Source of the DNA: Mycobacterium gastri
Lineage (GTDB): Bacteria > Actinomycetota > Actinomycetes > Mycobacteriales > Mycobacteriaceae
DNA: 43,305 nucleotides
Direction: 5' to 3'
NCBI RefSeq assembly: GCF_002102175.1
Contig: NZ_LQOX01000132.1
Span: forward strand, 1 to 43,305
Part shown: piece after piece, positions 8,443 through 16,197 of the stretch
Position numbering within the stretch: the first letter of the stretch is position 1
How the letters are laid out: each line of letters opens with the position of its first letter
Notes under the pieces: generated by a model
What the model was told of the DNA's origin: nothing
The model's input: only the letters and a program-made list of their open reading frames with translations
Database searches by the model: none
Program-made: the position numbers and the translations under genes

Positions 8443-8480
8443 TCTTGACTGATTCAAGAAAAGGCGTCATAGTGGCGAAG
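8443..8480 (+). promoter_or_regulatory. furA promoter with inverted repeat over the -35 box; leaderless start
   Basis: TTGACT (8445-8450), 17-bp spacer, CATAGT (8468-8473) form a sigma-70/SigA-like promoter. Six bases further lies the G of the GTG start codon (8480), so the transcript should begin at or next to the start codon. TCTTGA-N5-TCAAGA (8443-8459) is an inverted repeat covering the -35 box; it is a good candidate for the FurA operator, in line with the known FurA autoregulation at this place in M. tuberculosis. Confidence 0.75.
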
Positions 8481-8932
8481 TGGCGTCAATGGCGCACTAC
8501 ACAGAAAAGCTGCGAATAGCCGATCTGCGTGTCACCCGGCCACGGCTTGCTGTACTCGAAGCCGTAGACGCCCACCCGCACGCCGACACCGAGACCATCT
8601 TCTCGGCGGTTCGGGCCGGCTTGCCCGACGTTTCCCGCCAAGCGGTGTATGACGTGCTCAGCGCGCTCACCTCGGTGGGCCTGATCCGTCGGATCCAACC
8701 TTCAGGGTCGGTCGCCCGCTACGAATCCCGGGTCGGCGACAACCACCACCACGTCGTCTGCCGCTCGTGCGGAGTCATCGCCGATATCGACTGTGCGGTC
8801 GGCGACGCGCCGTGCCTGACCCCGGCTGACGGCGGCAACGTTCTTGATGGCTTCGTTCTCGACGAGGCCGAGGTCATCTACTGGGGCTTGTGTCCCGACT
8901 GCTCGACCGCAGTACCTCGATCACAGCCGTGA
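8480..8932 (+). CDS. furA: ferric uptake regulator-family repressor FurA
   Basis: Protein of 150 residues: N-terminal winged helix with LRVTRPRLAVLEAV and the recognition-helix region DVSRQAVYDVLSAL, then the metal/dimer domain with NHHHVVCRSCG (His89-91, Cys94, Cys97) and CPDC (Cys138, Cys141). It is very close to M. tuberculosis FurA, a metal- and redox-responsive repressor of furA and katG. GTG 8480 is preferred because the promoter places the transcript start there and M. tuberculosis FurA aligns from this region; ATG 8489 is a second choice. The gene runs directly into katG (33 bp gap), the conserved furA-katG operon. Confidence 0.96.
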   Translation: MASMAHYTEKLRIADLRVTRPRLAVLEAVDAHPHADTETIFSAVRAGLPDVSRQAVYDVLSALTSVGLIRRIQPSGSVARYESRVGDNHHHVVCRSCGVIADIDCAVGDAPCLTPADGGNVLDGFVLDEAEVIYWGLCPDCSTAVPRSQP

Positions 8933-8965
8933 TCGCAGCCCGTTTCACCCCATGGAAGGAATGCT

Positions 8966-11206
8966 GTGTCATCCGCTACATCCGAAAGCCGCCCGCCGCA
9001 ACCGGATACGAACACGGCGAGCACCAGCGACAGCGAAAACCCGGCGATCGCCTCGCCCAAGCCCAAGGCGCATGCACCGCTGACCAACCGGGACTGGTGG
9101 CCCGACCAGATCGACGTGTCGATGCTGCATCCGAACCCACCGGCGGCCAATCCGCTCGGTCCGGATTTCGACTATGCGAAAGAGTTCGCCAAGCTCGACG
9201 TCGAGGCGCTCAAAGCCGACCTCATCGAGGTGATGACCACCTCGCAGGACTGGTGGCCCGCTGACTACGGCCACTACGGCGGCCTGTTCATCCGGATGAG
9301 CTGGCACGCCGCCGGCACCTACCGCATTCATGACGGCCGCGGCGGCGGCGGCCAAGGCATGCAGCGGTTCGCCCCGCTCAACAGCTGGCCGGACAACGCG
9401 AGCCTGGACAAGGCCCGCCGGTTGCTGTGGCCGGTCAAGAAGAAGCACGGCAACAAGATCTCGTGGGCGGACCTGATCATCTTCGCCGGCAACGTCGCCC
9501 TGGAATCGATGGGATTCAAGACCTTCGGCTTCGGCTTCGGCCGCGAAGACGTCTGGGAGCCCGAAGAAATCCTCTGGGGCGAGGAGGACGAATGGTTGGG
9601 CACCGACAAGCGCTACTCGGGCGAACGTAACCTTGCCCAACCCTACGGTGCCACCACCATGGGTCTGATCTACGTCAATCCCGAAGGCCCCGAGGGCAAG
9701 CCGGATCCGATCGCCGCGGCGATCGACGTCCGCGAGACGTTCGGCCGGATGGCCATGAACGACGAGGAAACGGCTGCCCTGATCGTGGGTGGGCACAGCT
9801 TCGGTAAGACCCACGGGCGCGGCGATCCCGAGCTGGTCGGTCCCGAGCCGGAGGCCGCCCCGATCGAGCAACAGGGACTGGGCTGGAAGAGCTCCTACGG
9901 CAGCGGCAAGGGCAAGGACGCCATGACCAGCGGCCTGGAGGTCGTCTGGACACCCACCCCGACCAAGTGGGACAACACCTTCCTGGAGATCCTGTACGGC
10001 TACGAGTGGGAGCTGACTAAGAGCCCCGCCGGAGCCTGGCAGTTCACCGCCAAGGACGGCGCGGGTGCCGGCACCATCCCCGACCCGTTCGGCGGGCCGG
10101 GCCGCGCCCCGACGATGCTGGTCACCGACATCTCGTTGCGCGAGTCGCCGATCTACCGCGACATCACCCGGCGTTGGCTGGATCACCCCGGGGAGCTGCA
10201 AGAGGCCTTCGCCAAGGCCTGGTACAAGCTGCTGCACCGCGACATGGGGCCGATCAGCCGCTACCTGGGGCCGTGGGTGGCCGAGCCGCAGCTGTGGCAG
10301 GACCCGGTTCCGGCCGTCGACCACGAGCTGGTCGACGAGCAGGACGTTGCCGCGCTGAAGAGCAAGGTGCTCGAGTCCGGCTTGTCGGTTCCGCAGCTGG
10401 TCAAGACGGCATGGTCGGCCGCGGGAAGTTTCCGCCGTACCGACAAGCGGGGCGGCGCCAACGGCGGCCGGCTGCGGCTCGAGCCGCAGAAGAGTTGGGA
10501 GGCCAACGAGCCCGCCGAGTTGCAGCAGGTGCTGCCCGTGCTGGAGCGCGTCCAGCAGGAGTTCAACGGGTCGGCATCCGGCGGCAAGAAGATCTCGCTG
10601 GCTGACCTGATCGTGCTGGCCGGGTCCGCGGCGGTGGAGAAGGCCGCCAAGGACGCCGGCTATGAGATCTCGGTGCATTTCGCGCCCGGGCGTACCGACG
10701 CCTCGCAGGAGAACACCGACGTGGAGTCGTTCGCGGTGCTCGAACCACGTGCCGACGGGTTCCGCAACTACATCCGTCCTGGCGAGAAAGCTCCGCTCGA
10801 GCAGTTGTTGGTCGAGCGGGCGTACCTGCTGGGGGTGACCGCTCCGGAGATGACGGTGCTCGTCGGCGGGTTGCGTGCCCTCGGTGCCAACCACGGTGGC
10901 AGCAAGCACGGTGTATTCACCGACCGGCCGGGCGCGTTGACCAACGATTTCTTCGTCAACCTGCTCGACATGGGTACGGAGTGGAAGCCCTCGGAGACTG
11001 TGGAGAACGTCTACGAGGGTCATGACCGGGCTACCGGCGATCTGAGGTGGACCGCGACCGCCAATGACCTGGTGTTCGGGTCGAATTCGGTGTTGCGGGC
11101 ATTGGCCGAGGTCTACGCCCAGGACGACAACGCGGGCAAGTTCGTCGAGGACTTTGTCGCGGCCTGGGTCAAGGTCATGAACAACGACCGGTTCGACCTC
11201 GCCTGA
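8966..11206 (+). CDS. katG: catalase-peroxidase KatG
   Basis: Full-length bifunctional haem enzyme of 746 residues that destroys hydrogen peroxide and peroxynitrite and activates isoniazid in M. tuberculosis. Distal Arg110, Trp113, His114 (MSWHAAGTYR), crosslink partners Tyr236 and Met262, and proximal His277 (GGHSFGKTHG) are all present. So is Ser322 in DAMTSGLEVVW, the counterpart of M. tuberculosis Ser315. The C-terminal half is the degenerate repeat of the catalytic domain. GTG 8966 follows GGAAGGA at good distance. The gene is second in the furA operon and ends before a strong hairpin terminator. The N-terminus is somewhat longer and Ser/Thr/Pro-rich compared with the M. tuberculosis enzyme. 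Confidence 0.98.
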   Translation: MSSATSESRPPQPDTNTASTSDSENPAIASPKPKAHAPLTNRDWWPDQIDVSMLHPNPPAANPLGPDFDYAKEFAKLDVEALKADLIEVMTTSQDWWPADYGHYGGLFIRMSWHAAGTYRIHDGRGGGGQGMQRFAPLNSWPDNASLDKARRLLWPVKKKHGNKISWADLIIFAGNVALESMGFKTFGFGFGREDVWEPEEILWGEEDEWLGTDKRYSGERNLAQPYGATTMGLIYVNPEGPEGKPDPIAAAIDVRETFGRMAMNDEETAALIVGGHSFGKTHGRGDPELVGPEPEAAPIEQQGLGWKSSYGSGKGKDAMTSGLEVVWTPTPTKWDNTFLEILYGYEWELTKSPAGAWQFTAKDGAGAGTIPDPFGGPGRAPTMLVTDISLRESPIYRDITRRWLDHPGELQEAFAKAWYKLLHRDMGPISRYLGPWVAEPQLWQDPVPAVDHELVDEQDVAALKSKVLESGLSVPQLVKTAWSAAGSFRRTDKRGGANGGRLRLEPQKSWEANEPAELQQVLPVLERVQQEFNGSASGGKKISLADLIVLAGSAAVEKAAKDAGYEISVHFAPGRTDASQENTDVESFAVLEPRADGFRNYIRPGEKAPLEQLLVERAYLLGVTAPEMTVLVGGLRALGANHGGSKHGVFTDRPGALTNDFFVNLLDMGTEWKPSETVENVYEGHDRATGDLRWTATANDLVFGSNSVLRALAEVYAQDDNAGKFVEDFVAAWVKVMNNDRFDLA

Positions 11207-11224
11207 TCCGCCGGCGTGACCGAG

Positions 11225-11263
11225 CGACACCCCGCGAGCCGCCGGTTCGCGGGGTGTCGTTTT
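11225..11263 (+). terminator. intrinsic terminator after katG
   Basis: A perfect 13-bp stem (CGACACCCCGCGA at 11225-11237 paired with 11247-11259), 9-base loop, then TTTT. It starts 18 bp after the katG stop and lies just before the convergent lipoprotein gene. Confidence 0.9.
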
Positions 11264-11266
11264 CGG

Positions 11267-12031
11267 TCAACCCGCGGCGGCGGTGACGACGATCGAATCC
11301 CCGCCGGTATGCCAGGCCGTCGTGAAGGTGGTGACAGCGACCTGCTCGTCGGCGTGGTCGGCGCCGGGGTCATTGAGGTGGACGATCTCGTTGTTGGTGT
11401 CGATCCCGGTGACGACGAGGAAGTGATCGGCCGTGCCGCGCTGGTCGTTGCTGTTCCAGATGACCGCGGAATTGACCCAGGCGATGATCTTGCGGTTGTC
11501 GGTGAGGTACCGCTGCAGGGCGGGCAACCCGGTCTGATCGGGGTGCGTGGTATCGGTCATCACGGATGTGATGCCGTAGTGCGCCAGCAGCACCACCTCG
11601 TCGGCCATCTCGATGCCCCCGGTGCCGTTGGCATGGCTCGGGTCGTTGGCGGGGGCATAGATCGGACCGGGATTGGTCTGCGACGGAGTGCTTTCCGCCA
11701 GCGCGATCACCTCGTGCTCGGTCGGCGCATGACCGGTGATTTCACCGACCACGTCGGCCACCGAAACCAGCCCGCAGTTGTCCTCGAGCGACTGCTGCTG
11801 CCAGTACCTGGCGGCCGCCACCGGGTCGCCGTACATGCCGGCGACGGTGGTCGGGGACGCCGTTACCGGGAGATTGGTGGACGTGGCGCCGGCGGTGACC
11901 GTCGACAGCGTCGTCGACGGCTCCGGCGGCGCAGGGTGGCCACACGCCGCCGAGGCGATGGAAATAGCGGCCACGACGAACGCGGCTCGCACCGCATTGC
12001 GTGTGGCGGCTGCGATCCGGACGTCGGGCAT
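11267..12031 (-). CDS. lipoprotein with C39-like cysteine peptidase domain
   Basis: Protein of 254 residues with a signal peptide ending in a lipobox (IASAAC, lipidated Cys30), a Thr/Ser/Pro linker to about 65, and a papain-like peptidase C39-like domain. The domain shows QSLEDNCGLVSVADV (Cys86), TADHFLVVTGID (His203) and HLNDPG (Asp221), a plausible catalytic triad. Family members act as peptidases or peptide-binding proteins outside the membrane; the substrate is unknown. The gene starts 8 bp downstream of the stop of a frameshifted gene on the same strand and may have been co-transcribed with it. It converges on katG. Confidence 0.8.
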   Translation of the reverse strand: MPDVRIAAATRNAVRAAFVVAAISIASAACGHPAPPEPSTTLSTVTAGATSTNLPVTASPTTVAGMYGDPVAAARYWQQQSLEDNCGLVSVADVVGEITGHAPTEHEVIALAESTPSQTNPGPIYAPANDPSHANGTGGIEMADEVVLLAHYGITSVMTDTTHPDQTGLPALQRYLTDNRKIIAWVNSAVIWNSNDQRGTADHFLVVTGIDTNNEIVHLNDPGADHADEQVAVTTFTTAWHTGGDSIVVTAAAG

Positions 12032-12039
12032 GGTGCTGA

Positions 12040-12440
12040 TTATCGATCACGGTCTGGCCGCAGTTGTGCTTTCGCCTCTTTGACCAGATCCGCAGCGGTG
12101 CGGCGGGCTTCCTGGGCTTTGCGATAGCGCTGTTCGGCTCTGCTTTCGACTTTTCGGCCCGAGTCCCCGCCAGCAGCTGCTCCGCGTCGCCGAGGGCCCG
12201 AGTCCCCGCCCACCGCTGCGCCTTGGTCAGTCGAACCCAGTCGCGCCGCAACCCGGGGTCGGCGATCGCGGCGTGCAGCGTACTTATCACGTCGTCACGC
12301 AGCGCTGACGACGGGTTTTTCGCCTCGGCTGCGGCGAATGCGGTGCGCGCGATTGTCGCATCTAGCTTCTGCGGCTTCTCTTGACATTTCAACTTACTGA
12401 TCGGCTGAAAGGCCCGCACGAGTTGGCCGACGAGGAGCAT
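12040..12440 (-). pseudogene. unknown helical protein broken by a frameshift
   Basis: One frame reads ALRDDVISTLHAAIADPGL and RLTKAQRWAGTRALGDAEQL; after TTTT (+ strand 12151-12154) the protein-like sequence continues in the next frame as AEQRYRKAQEARRTAADLVK and stops at 12040, just before the lipoprotein start. Adding one base to the A run (GAAAAG to GAAAAAG on the coding strand) joins them into one helical, charged protein of about 130 residues. The joined form ends in an ordinary stop, whereas the uncorrected frame runs on through the lipoprotein gene. It may be a true lesion, a sequencing error in a homopolymer, or slippage. The start is uncertain; 12440 is the first ATG. No family is recognised. 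Confidence 0.55.
12156..12210. repeat. 16-bp direct repeat in the frameshifted gene
   Basis: GGCCCGAGTCCCCGCC occurs at 12156-12171 and 12195-12210, 39 bp apart (13 codons), giving AGTRA twice in the upstream frame. Confidence 0.8.
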
Positions 12441-12579
12441 GATCGGCTCAGCAGCTGGTCGTTAGTGCTTAAGGAGCGCCTCGTGGAGATGCAACCGCAG
12501 AAATTGTGTCGGTGTGCACCTAAGGATATTGGGAAATCACGCAAGCACGCTTCCGCGCCTATCGCGAAAGTGGTCTGAG

Positions 12580-14148
12580 ATGACACTGGCACAGGTTTCA
12601 CATCATGCGATGACGCCGCGCCAGCGGCTGACAGTTGTGGCGACCGGTCTGGGAATCTTCATGGTGTTCGTGGACGTCAACATCGTGAACGTCGCCTTGC
12701 CCAGCATCCAAGCCGTGTACCAGACGGGTGAGCAAGGTCTTCAGTGGGCGGTCGCCGGTTACAGCCTCGGAATGGCTGCGGTATTAATGAGCTGCGCTTT
12801 GCTCGGTGATCGGTATGGCCGTCGCCGTGGATTCTTCATAGGGCTCGGGGTATTCGCTGCCGCCTCCGTGATCTGCGCGGTACCGGTCAGCCTCGGAATA
12901 CTCACGCTGGCGCGGGTGGTTCAGGGCGTAGGTGCGGCTTTCATTTCGGTGCTATCGCTGGCCTTGCTCAGTCACACCTTTCCCGATCCCGGTATGAAAG
13001 CGCGGGCGATAGCCGGCTGGATGGCCATTGGCTGCATTGGTGCGGGCTCGGCCCCGGCGTTGGGCGGGGTCCTGGTTGAAGGACTCGGCTGGCGAAGCGT
13101 CTTCGCGGTCAACGTGCCGCTTGGAGCAATCGTCTGGCTGCTCACGGCGTTGAGTGTCAGCGAATCCAAGGATCCTGATCCGACTCAGCTGGACTGGCCG
13201 GGGCAGCTGTTGTTTGCTCCTGCGATCGCGGTGATCGCGTACGCGATCATCGAGGCTCCGAGGGCGGATCGGGAGCCCGGGTTGATTGTCACGTTGCTGC
13301 TGGTGGCCGCGGTGTTGCTGCTATTTTTTGTGCAACACGAGCGTCGTGCTGTCTTTCCGCTGATCGATCTGCACTTGTTCGCCGAGCCCGTGTACCGGTC
13401 GGCACTACTGGTGTACTTCGTGGTGATGTCGTGCTATTTCGGGACGTTGATGGTCATCACCCAGCACTTCCAGAACGTGCGCGGCTTCTCTCCGCTGCAT
13501 GCGGGCCTGCTGATGTTGCCAGTGCCGGTCGGATTCGGGATTGCAAGTCTGCTGGCGGGGCGGGCGGTAGAACGCTGGGGCTCTCGGCTGCCGCTGCTGA
13601 TTTGTCTGACAGCGATGATTGCCGGGTTGGTGCTCTTCGGGATGGCCATTGGCCGGGTGATGCCAGTCGTGATTATTGGTCTGGCCTTGTTCGGCGCGGG
13701 AGCCGGCGGGTGCGCTACGCCGCTGTTGAGTATCGGTATGACCGAGGTCGATGATCACCGAGCCGGCATGGCCGCGGGTCTGATCAATCTGCAGCGCTCA
13801 CTGGGCAGCATTTTCGGCGTCGCCTTGCTTGGCTCCATCCTGGCGGGCTGGCTCAGCGCCGCGTTGCCAGAGCGTCTCGATCAGGTGATCAGCGAACCCA
13901 GCGAACGCGCGGCGGTTCTTTCTTCCGTGGTTGACGGCGCAAATCCGCGCGCCCACGCTGCTGATATCGGACCTGGACATCCGATGACTTCAGCGCAGGA
14001 GCAGCTGATCGTTCGTGTCGCGGACAAAGAGTTCATTCGCGGGGTCCAGCTCGCAGTTGCCGGCGCTGCAGTCTTACTCTTGGGTGCGCTCGCCCTCGGG
14101 CTGCGGCGGTTTCCCAGTGGTCTTCCCGCCGCACCTCAGCAGGATTGA
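12580..14148 (+). CDS. MFS multidrug efflux transporter, DHA2 (14-TM) type
   Basis: Protein of 522 residues with about 14 hydrophobic segments, in the EmrB/QacA branch of proton-driven drug exporters. The first helix carries FMVFVDVNIVNVALPSI, the D1 motif of 14-TM exporters, and GDRYGRRRGFF is the loop 2-3 motif A. Helix 5 contains the antiporter motif region GAGSAPALGGVLVEGLGWRSVF. ATG 12580 is chosen because it directly precedes the cytoplasmic start; an in-frame ATG at 12514 would add 22 residues. No TetR or MarR regulator is adjacent. The last codons and stop lie in a 14-bp tandem duplication. Substrates are unknown. Confidence 0.9.
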   Translation: MTLAQVSHHAMTPRQRLTVVATGLGIFMVFVDVNIVNVALPSIQAVYQTGEQGLQWAVAGYSLGMAAVLMSCALLGDRYGRRRGFFIGLGVFAAASVICAVPVSLGILTLARVVQGVGAAFISVLSLALLSHTFPDPGMKARAIAGWMAIGCIGAGSAPALGGVLVEGLGWRSVFAVNVPLGAIVWLLTALSVSESKDPDPTQLDWPGQLLFAPAIAVIAYAIIEAPRADREPGLIVTLLLVAAVLLLFFVQHERRAVFPLIDLHLFAEPVYRSALLVYFVVMSCYFGTLMVITQHFQNVRGFSPLHAGLLMLPVPVGFGIASLLAGRAVERWGSRLPLLICLTAMIAGLVLFGMAIGRVMPVVIIGLALFGAGAGGCATPLLSIGMTEVDDHRAGMAAGLINLQRSLGSIFGVALLGSILAGWLSAALPERLDQVISEPSERAAVLSSVVDGANPRAHAADIGPGHPMTSAQEQLIVRVADKEFIRGVQLAVAGAAVLLLGALALGLRRFPSGLPAAPQQD

Positions 14149-14165
14149 AAAAGCAGGATTGAAAA
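14138..14165 (+). repeat. tandem 14-bp duplication across the MFS stop codon
   Basis: AGCAGGATTGAAAA is repeated at 14138-14151 and 14152-14165. The first copy contains the TGA that ends the transporter gene. Confidence 0.85.
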
Positions 14166-14272
14166 CTGCTTAATAGCAAGATTATTCGGCCGACGCTGCT
14201 GGAATAGGCAGAGACGCGGTAATGCTAGCTGGAGTGCTGTCCGGTGCATTTCTCCGTACCCGGTACCGATAT

Positions 14273-14935
14273 TCAGTTTCCGGCGAACCACGCGGTGGCC
14301 ACCGCGCGAGTCTGCGGCGCCGGGAAATGGTCAGTGGGCATGCCCAGCTGCCCCACCCTGACCGTCCACACCGGCGCCGTTCGGTCGATGCAGGTCCCAA
14401 CCCCCTGGCTGGGCAGCCACAGGACCGCGAGGTTCGAGCCGGGCGCGCCACATCCGTAGACGCCGACGTACCCGTCGTCACGGCCGCCCCAGGCGCCGCC
14501 GTTGCGTAGCAGGCAACGGGTGCCGTCGTCGAGAAGCAGCGCGAACGGATCGGGTGTCGCGATCGGCTGCACTCGCGGGAGCGGGCGGCCGTAGGTCACC
14601 CGATGCAGCCGCTGGTCCCACGGATTATCAACGCACAGAAGCGATTCCGGCGTGGATGGCCAGCAGGTTCCGGCATCGGCGGCGCTCGGCGAGCAATAGT
14701 AGATGTTGTCGGCCACCGCCGACGGCGACGGTGCTGTGCAGTTGTCGACGGCGGTGACATTGCCCTGCGCGGGGGCTTCACGGTACCCATTGATCGGCTG
14801 GCCATTTGATCCGACCGCCACCGCGGTGACCACCCGCGTCGGCGCGGGATCGGCCAGCGCCGACCCGGAGACGGAGAAAACCGCGAAGGCAAGCATCGCG
14901 ACCGGCGTCGCGACGGCTCGAAAGACGAAGTCCAC
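14273..14935 (-). CDS. secreted Cys-rich protein of unknown function
   Basis: Protein of 220 residues from a GTG start with a clear signal peptide (hydrophobic about 9-27, cleavage near ALADPAP). The mature part holds seven Cys and aromatic/Gly-rich loops (NGGAWGGRDDGYVGVYGCG), suggesting a small disulfide-bonded extracellular domain. GTG 14935 is preferred because upstream codons of the open frame encode residues antisense to the next operon. It converges on the MFS gene. No family is recognised with confidence. Confidence 0.75.
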   Translation of the reverse strand: MDFVFRAVATPVAMLAFAVFSVSGSALADPAPTRVVTAVAVGSNGQPINGYREAPAQGNVTAVDNCTAPSPSAVADNIYYCSPSAADAGTCWPSTPESLLCVDNPWDQRLHRVTYGRPLPRVQPIATPDPFALLLDDGTRCLLRNGGAWGGRDDGYVGVYGCGAPGSNLAVLWLPSQGVGTCIDRTAPVWTVRVGQLGMPTDHFPAPQTRAVATAWFAGN

Positions 14936-15009
14936 GAGCCTAACTCTGCTCCACCGCGGGCCAGCTTTCAAAGGAGCAATCGCGTTCACCCGTTGATTGC
15001 AGACGACGC

Positions 15010-16197
15010 TCAGTCCCGTACCCCATCCACCGTGACAACCAGGTGGCGCGGCCCGCGCAGCAGAGGACTCCTTCGGTACGGGGGCGGATCCGCGACCAGC
15101 CGCGGTGATTTCAGCCGGCGCGCCAGTGCGGTTAATGCCATCTGTGTTTCGAGCCGAGCCATGGGAGCACCGAAGCACGCGTGAATGCCGTGTCCGAAAC
15201 CGAGATGTTGATTGTCCGGGCGGTCGGGCACGAACAGGTCAGGGTCGGTGAAGCGCCGCGGATCGCGATTTCCGGCGGCAAGCAGAAGCATGACTTTCGC
15301 GCCCCGCGGGATCGTCACCCCGGCAAGGGAGATGTCGGCCAGGGCCACCCGCGGCGTGATTTGTGCGGGCGGCTCGTAGCGGAGCAGTTCCTCGACCAAC
15401 GGGATGACCAAGTCGGGTTCGCGGCGCAGCCGCTCCATCACCTCGGGATGCCGCAGCAGGGTCAGCATCCCATTGGCGATCAGGTTGACGGTCGTTTCGT
15501 GGCCGCCGATGAGCAGCAGGACTCCCGTGTCCGCGATTTCGGTCATGCTCATCTGGCCGTCGGGGCTGTCGTCGGTGACCCACCGCGACAGCATGTTGTG
15601 GCCCGGGCGCCGGCGATAGGCCTCGGCGATCCCGGTGATGTATTCCCGCATCTCGGCGATCGCTTGCTCACCTCGGTGGCGCTGTTGGGGTGTTCCGAAT
15701 TCGCCGTCGAGGAAGTCTTGCGTCCAGCGCTGGAACCGGGGTTCGTCCTCGAGCGGCACCCCGAGCATGTCGCAGATCATGGACACCGGCAGTGGATACG
15801 CCAGGTCGTCCACGATGTCTATCTGGCTGCGGCCGCGACAGTCGTCGATGAGGCGCTGAACCGTGTCGGCGAACTTGTCGCGCATGCCGTCGATCCATCC
15901 GGCCCGGTGCGGCGGACCGAAATGCCGCATCGCCATGCGGCGTAGCCGGCCGTGCTCGGGCGGGTCGAGCGTGATGAAGCCCGGGATCAGATCTGGCTCC
16001 AGTTGGGCGCCCTTGGTCATATCGGAGCTGATCCGCGGGTCGTGAAGCAAAGTCACGATTTCCCGATGGGTGCTGACGACGTAGCTGCCATCCTCGTACT
16101 GGGCCACCGGTGTCTGCCGCAGCTGGGCGTACAGCGGATATGGGTTGGCACGGTTGGCGTAGTCGAGGACTTGTTGATACGCGGATTGTGGCGTCAT
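15010..16197 (-). CDS. cytochrome P450 (module 2)
   Basis: Full-length P450 of 395 residues. The I-helix reads LLIGGHETTVN (Glu234, Thr235; Gly replaces the usual first Ala), the K-helix motif is EELLRYE, and the haem loop FGHGIHACFGAPMARLE carries ligand Cys341. The start codon overlaps the reductase stop (ATGA at 16194-16197), so translation is coupled. It is the last gene of the ferredoxin-reductase-P450 operon on this strand. Its N-terminus (NRANPYPLYAQLRQTPVAQ) parallels the module 1 P450, but it lacks the LDKA repeat and is 35 residues shorter. The substrate is unknown. Confidence 0.95.
   Translation of the reverse strand: MTPQSAYQQVLDYANRANPYPLYAQLRQTPVAQYEDGSYVVSTHREIVTLLHDPRISSDMTKGAQLEPDLIPGFITLDPPEHGRLRRMAMRHFGPPHRAGWIDGMRDKFADTVQRLIDDCRGRSQIDIVDDLAYPLPVSMICDMLGVPLEDEPRFQRWTQDFLDGEFGTPQQRHRGEQAIAEMREYITGIAEAYRRRPGHNMLSRWVTDDSPDGQMSMTEIADTGVLLLIGGHETTVNLIANGMLTLLRHPEVMERLRREPDLVIPLVEELLRYEPPAQITPRVALADISLAGVTIPRGAKVMLLLAAGNRDPRRFTDPDLFVPDRPDNQHLGFGHGIHACFGAPMARLETQMALTALARRLKSPRLVADPPPYRRSPLLRGPRHLVVTVDGVRD

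Noticed and set aside
8969..11230. 753-codon - strand open frame opposite katG
   Set aside because: It is the antisense shadow of katG, whose residues are fully accounted for on the + strand.
12381..12578. 65-codon + frame before the efflux pump as a regulator gene
   Set aside because: No helix-turn-helix pattern and no family resemblance; it overlaps the frameshifted gene on the other strand.
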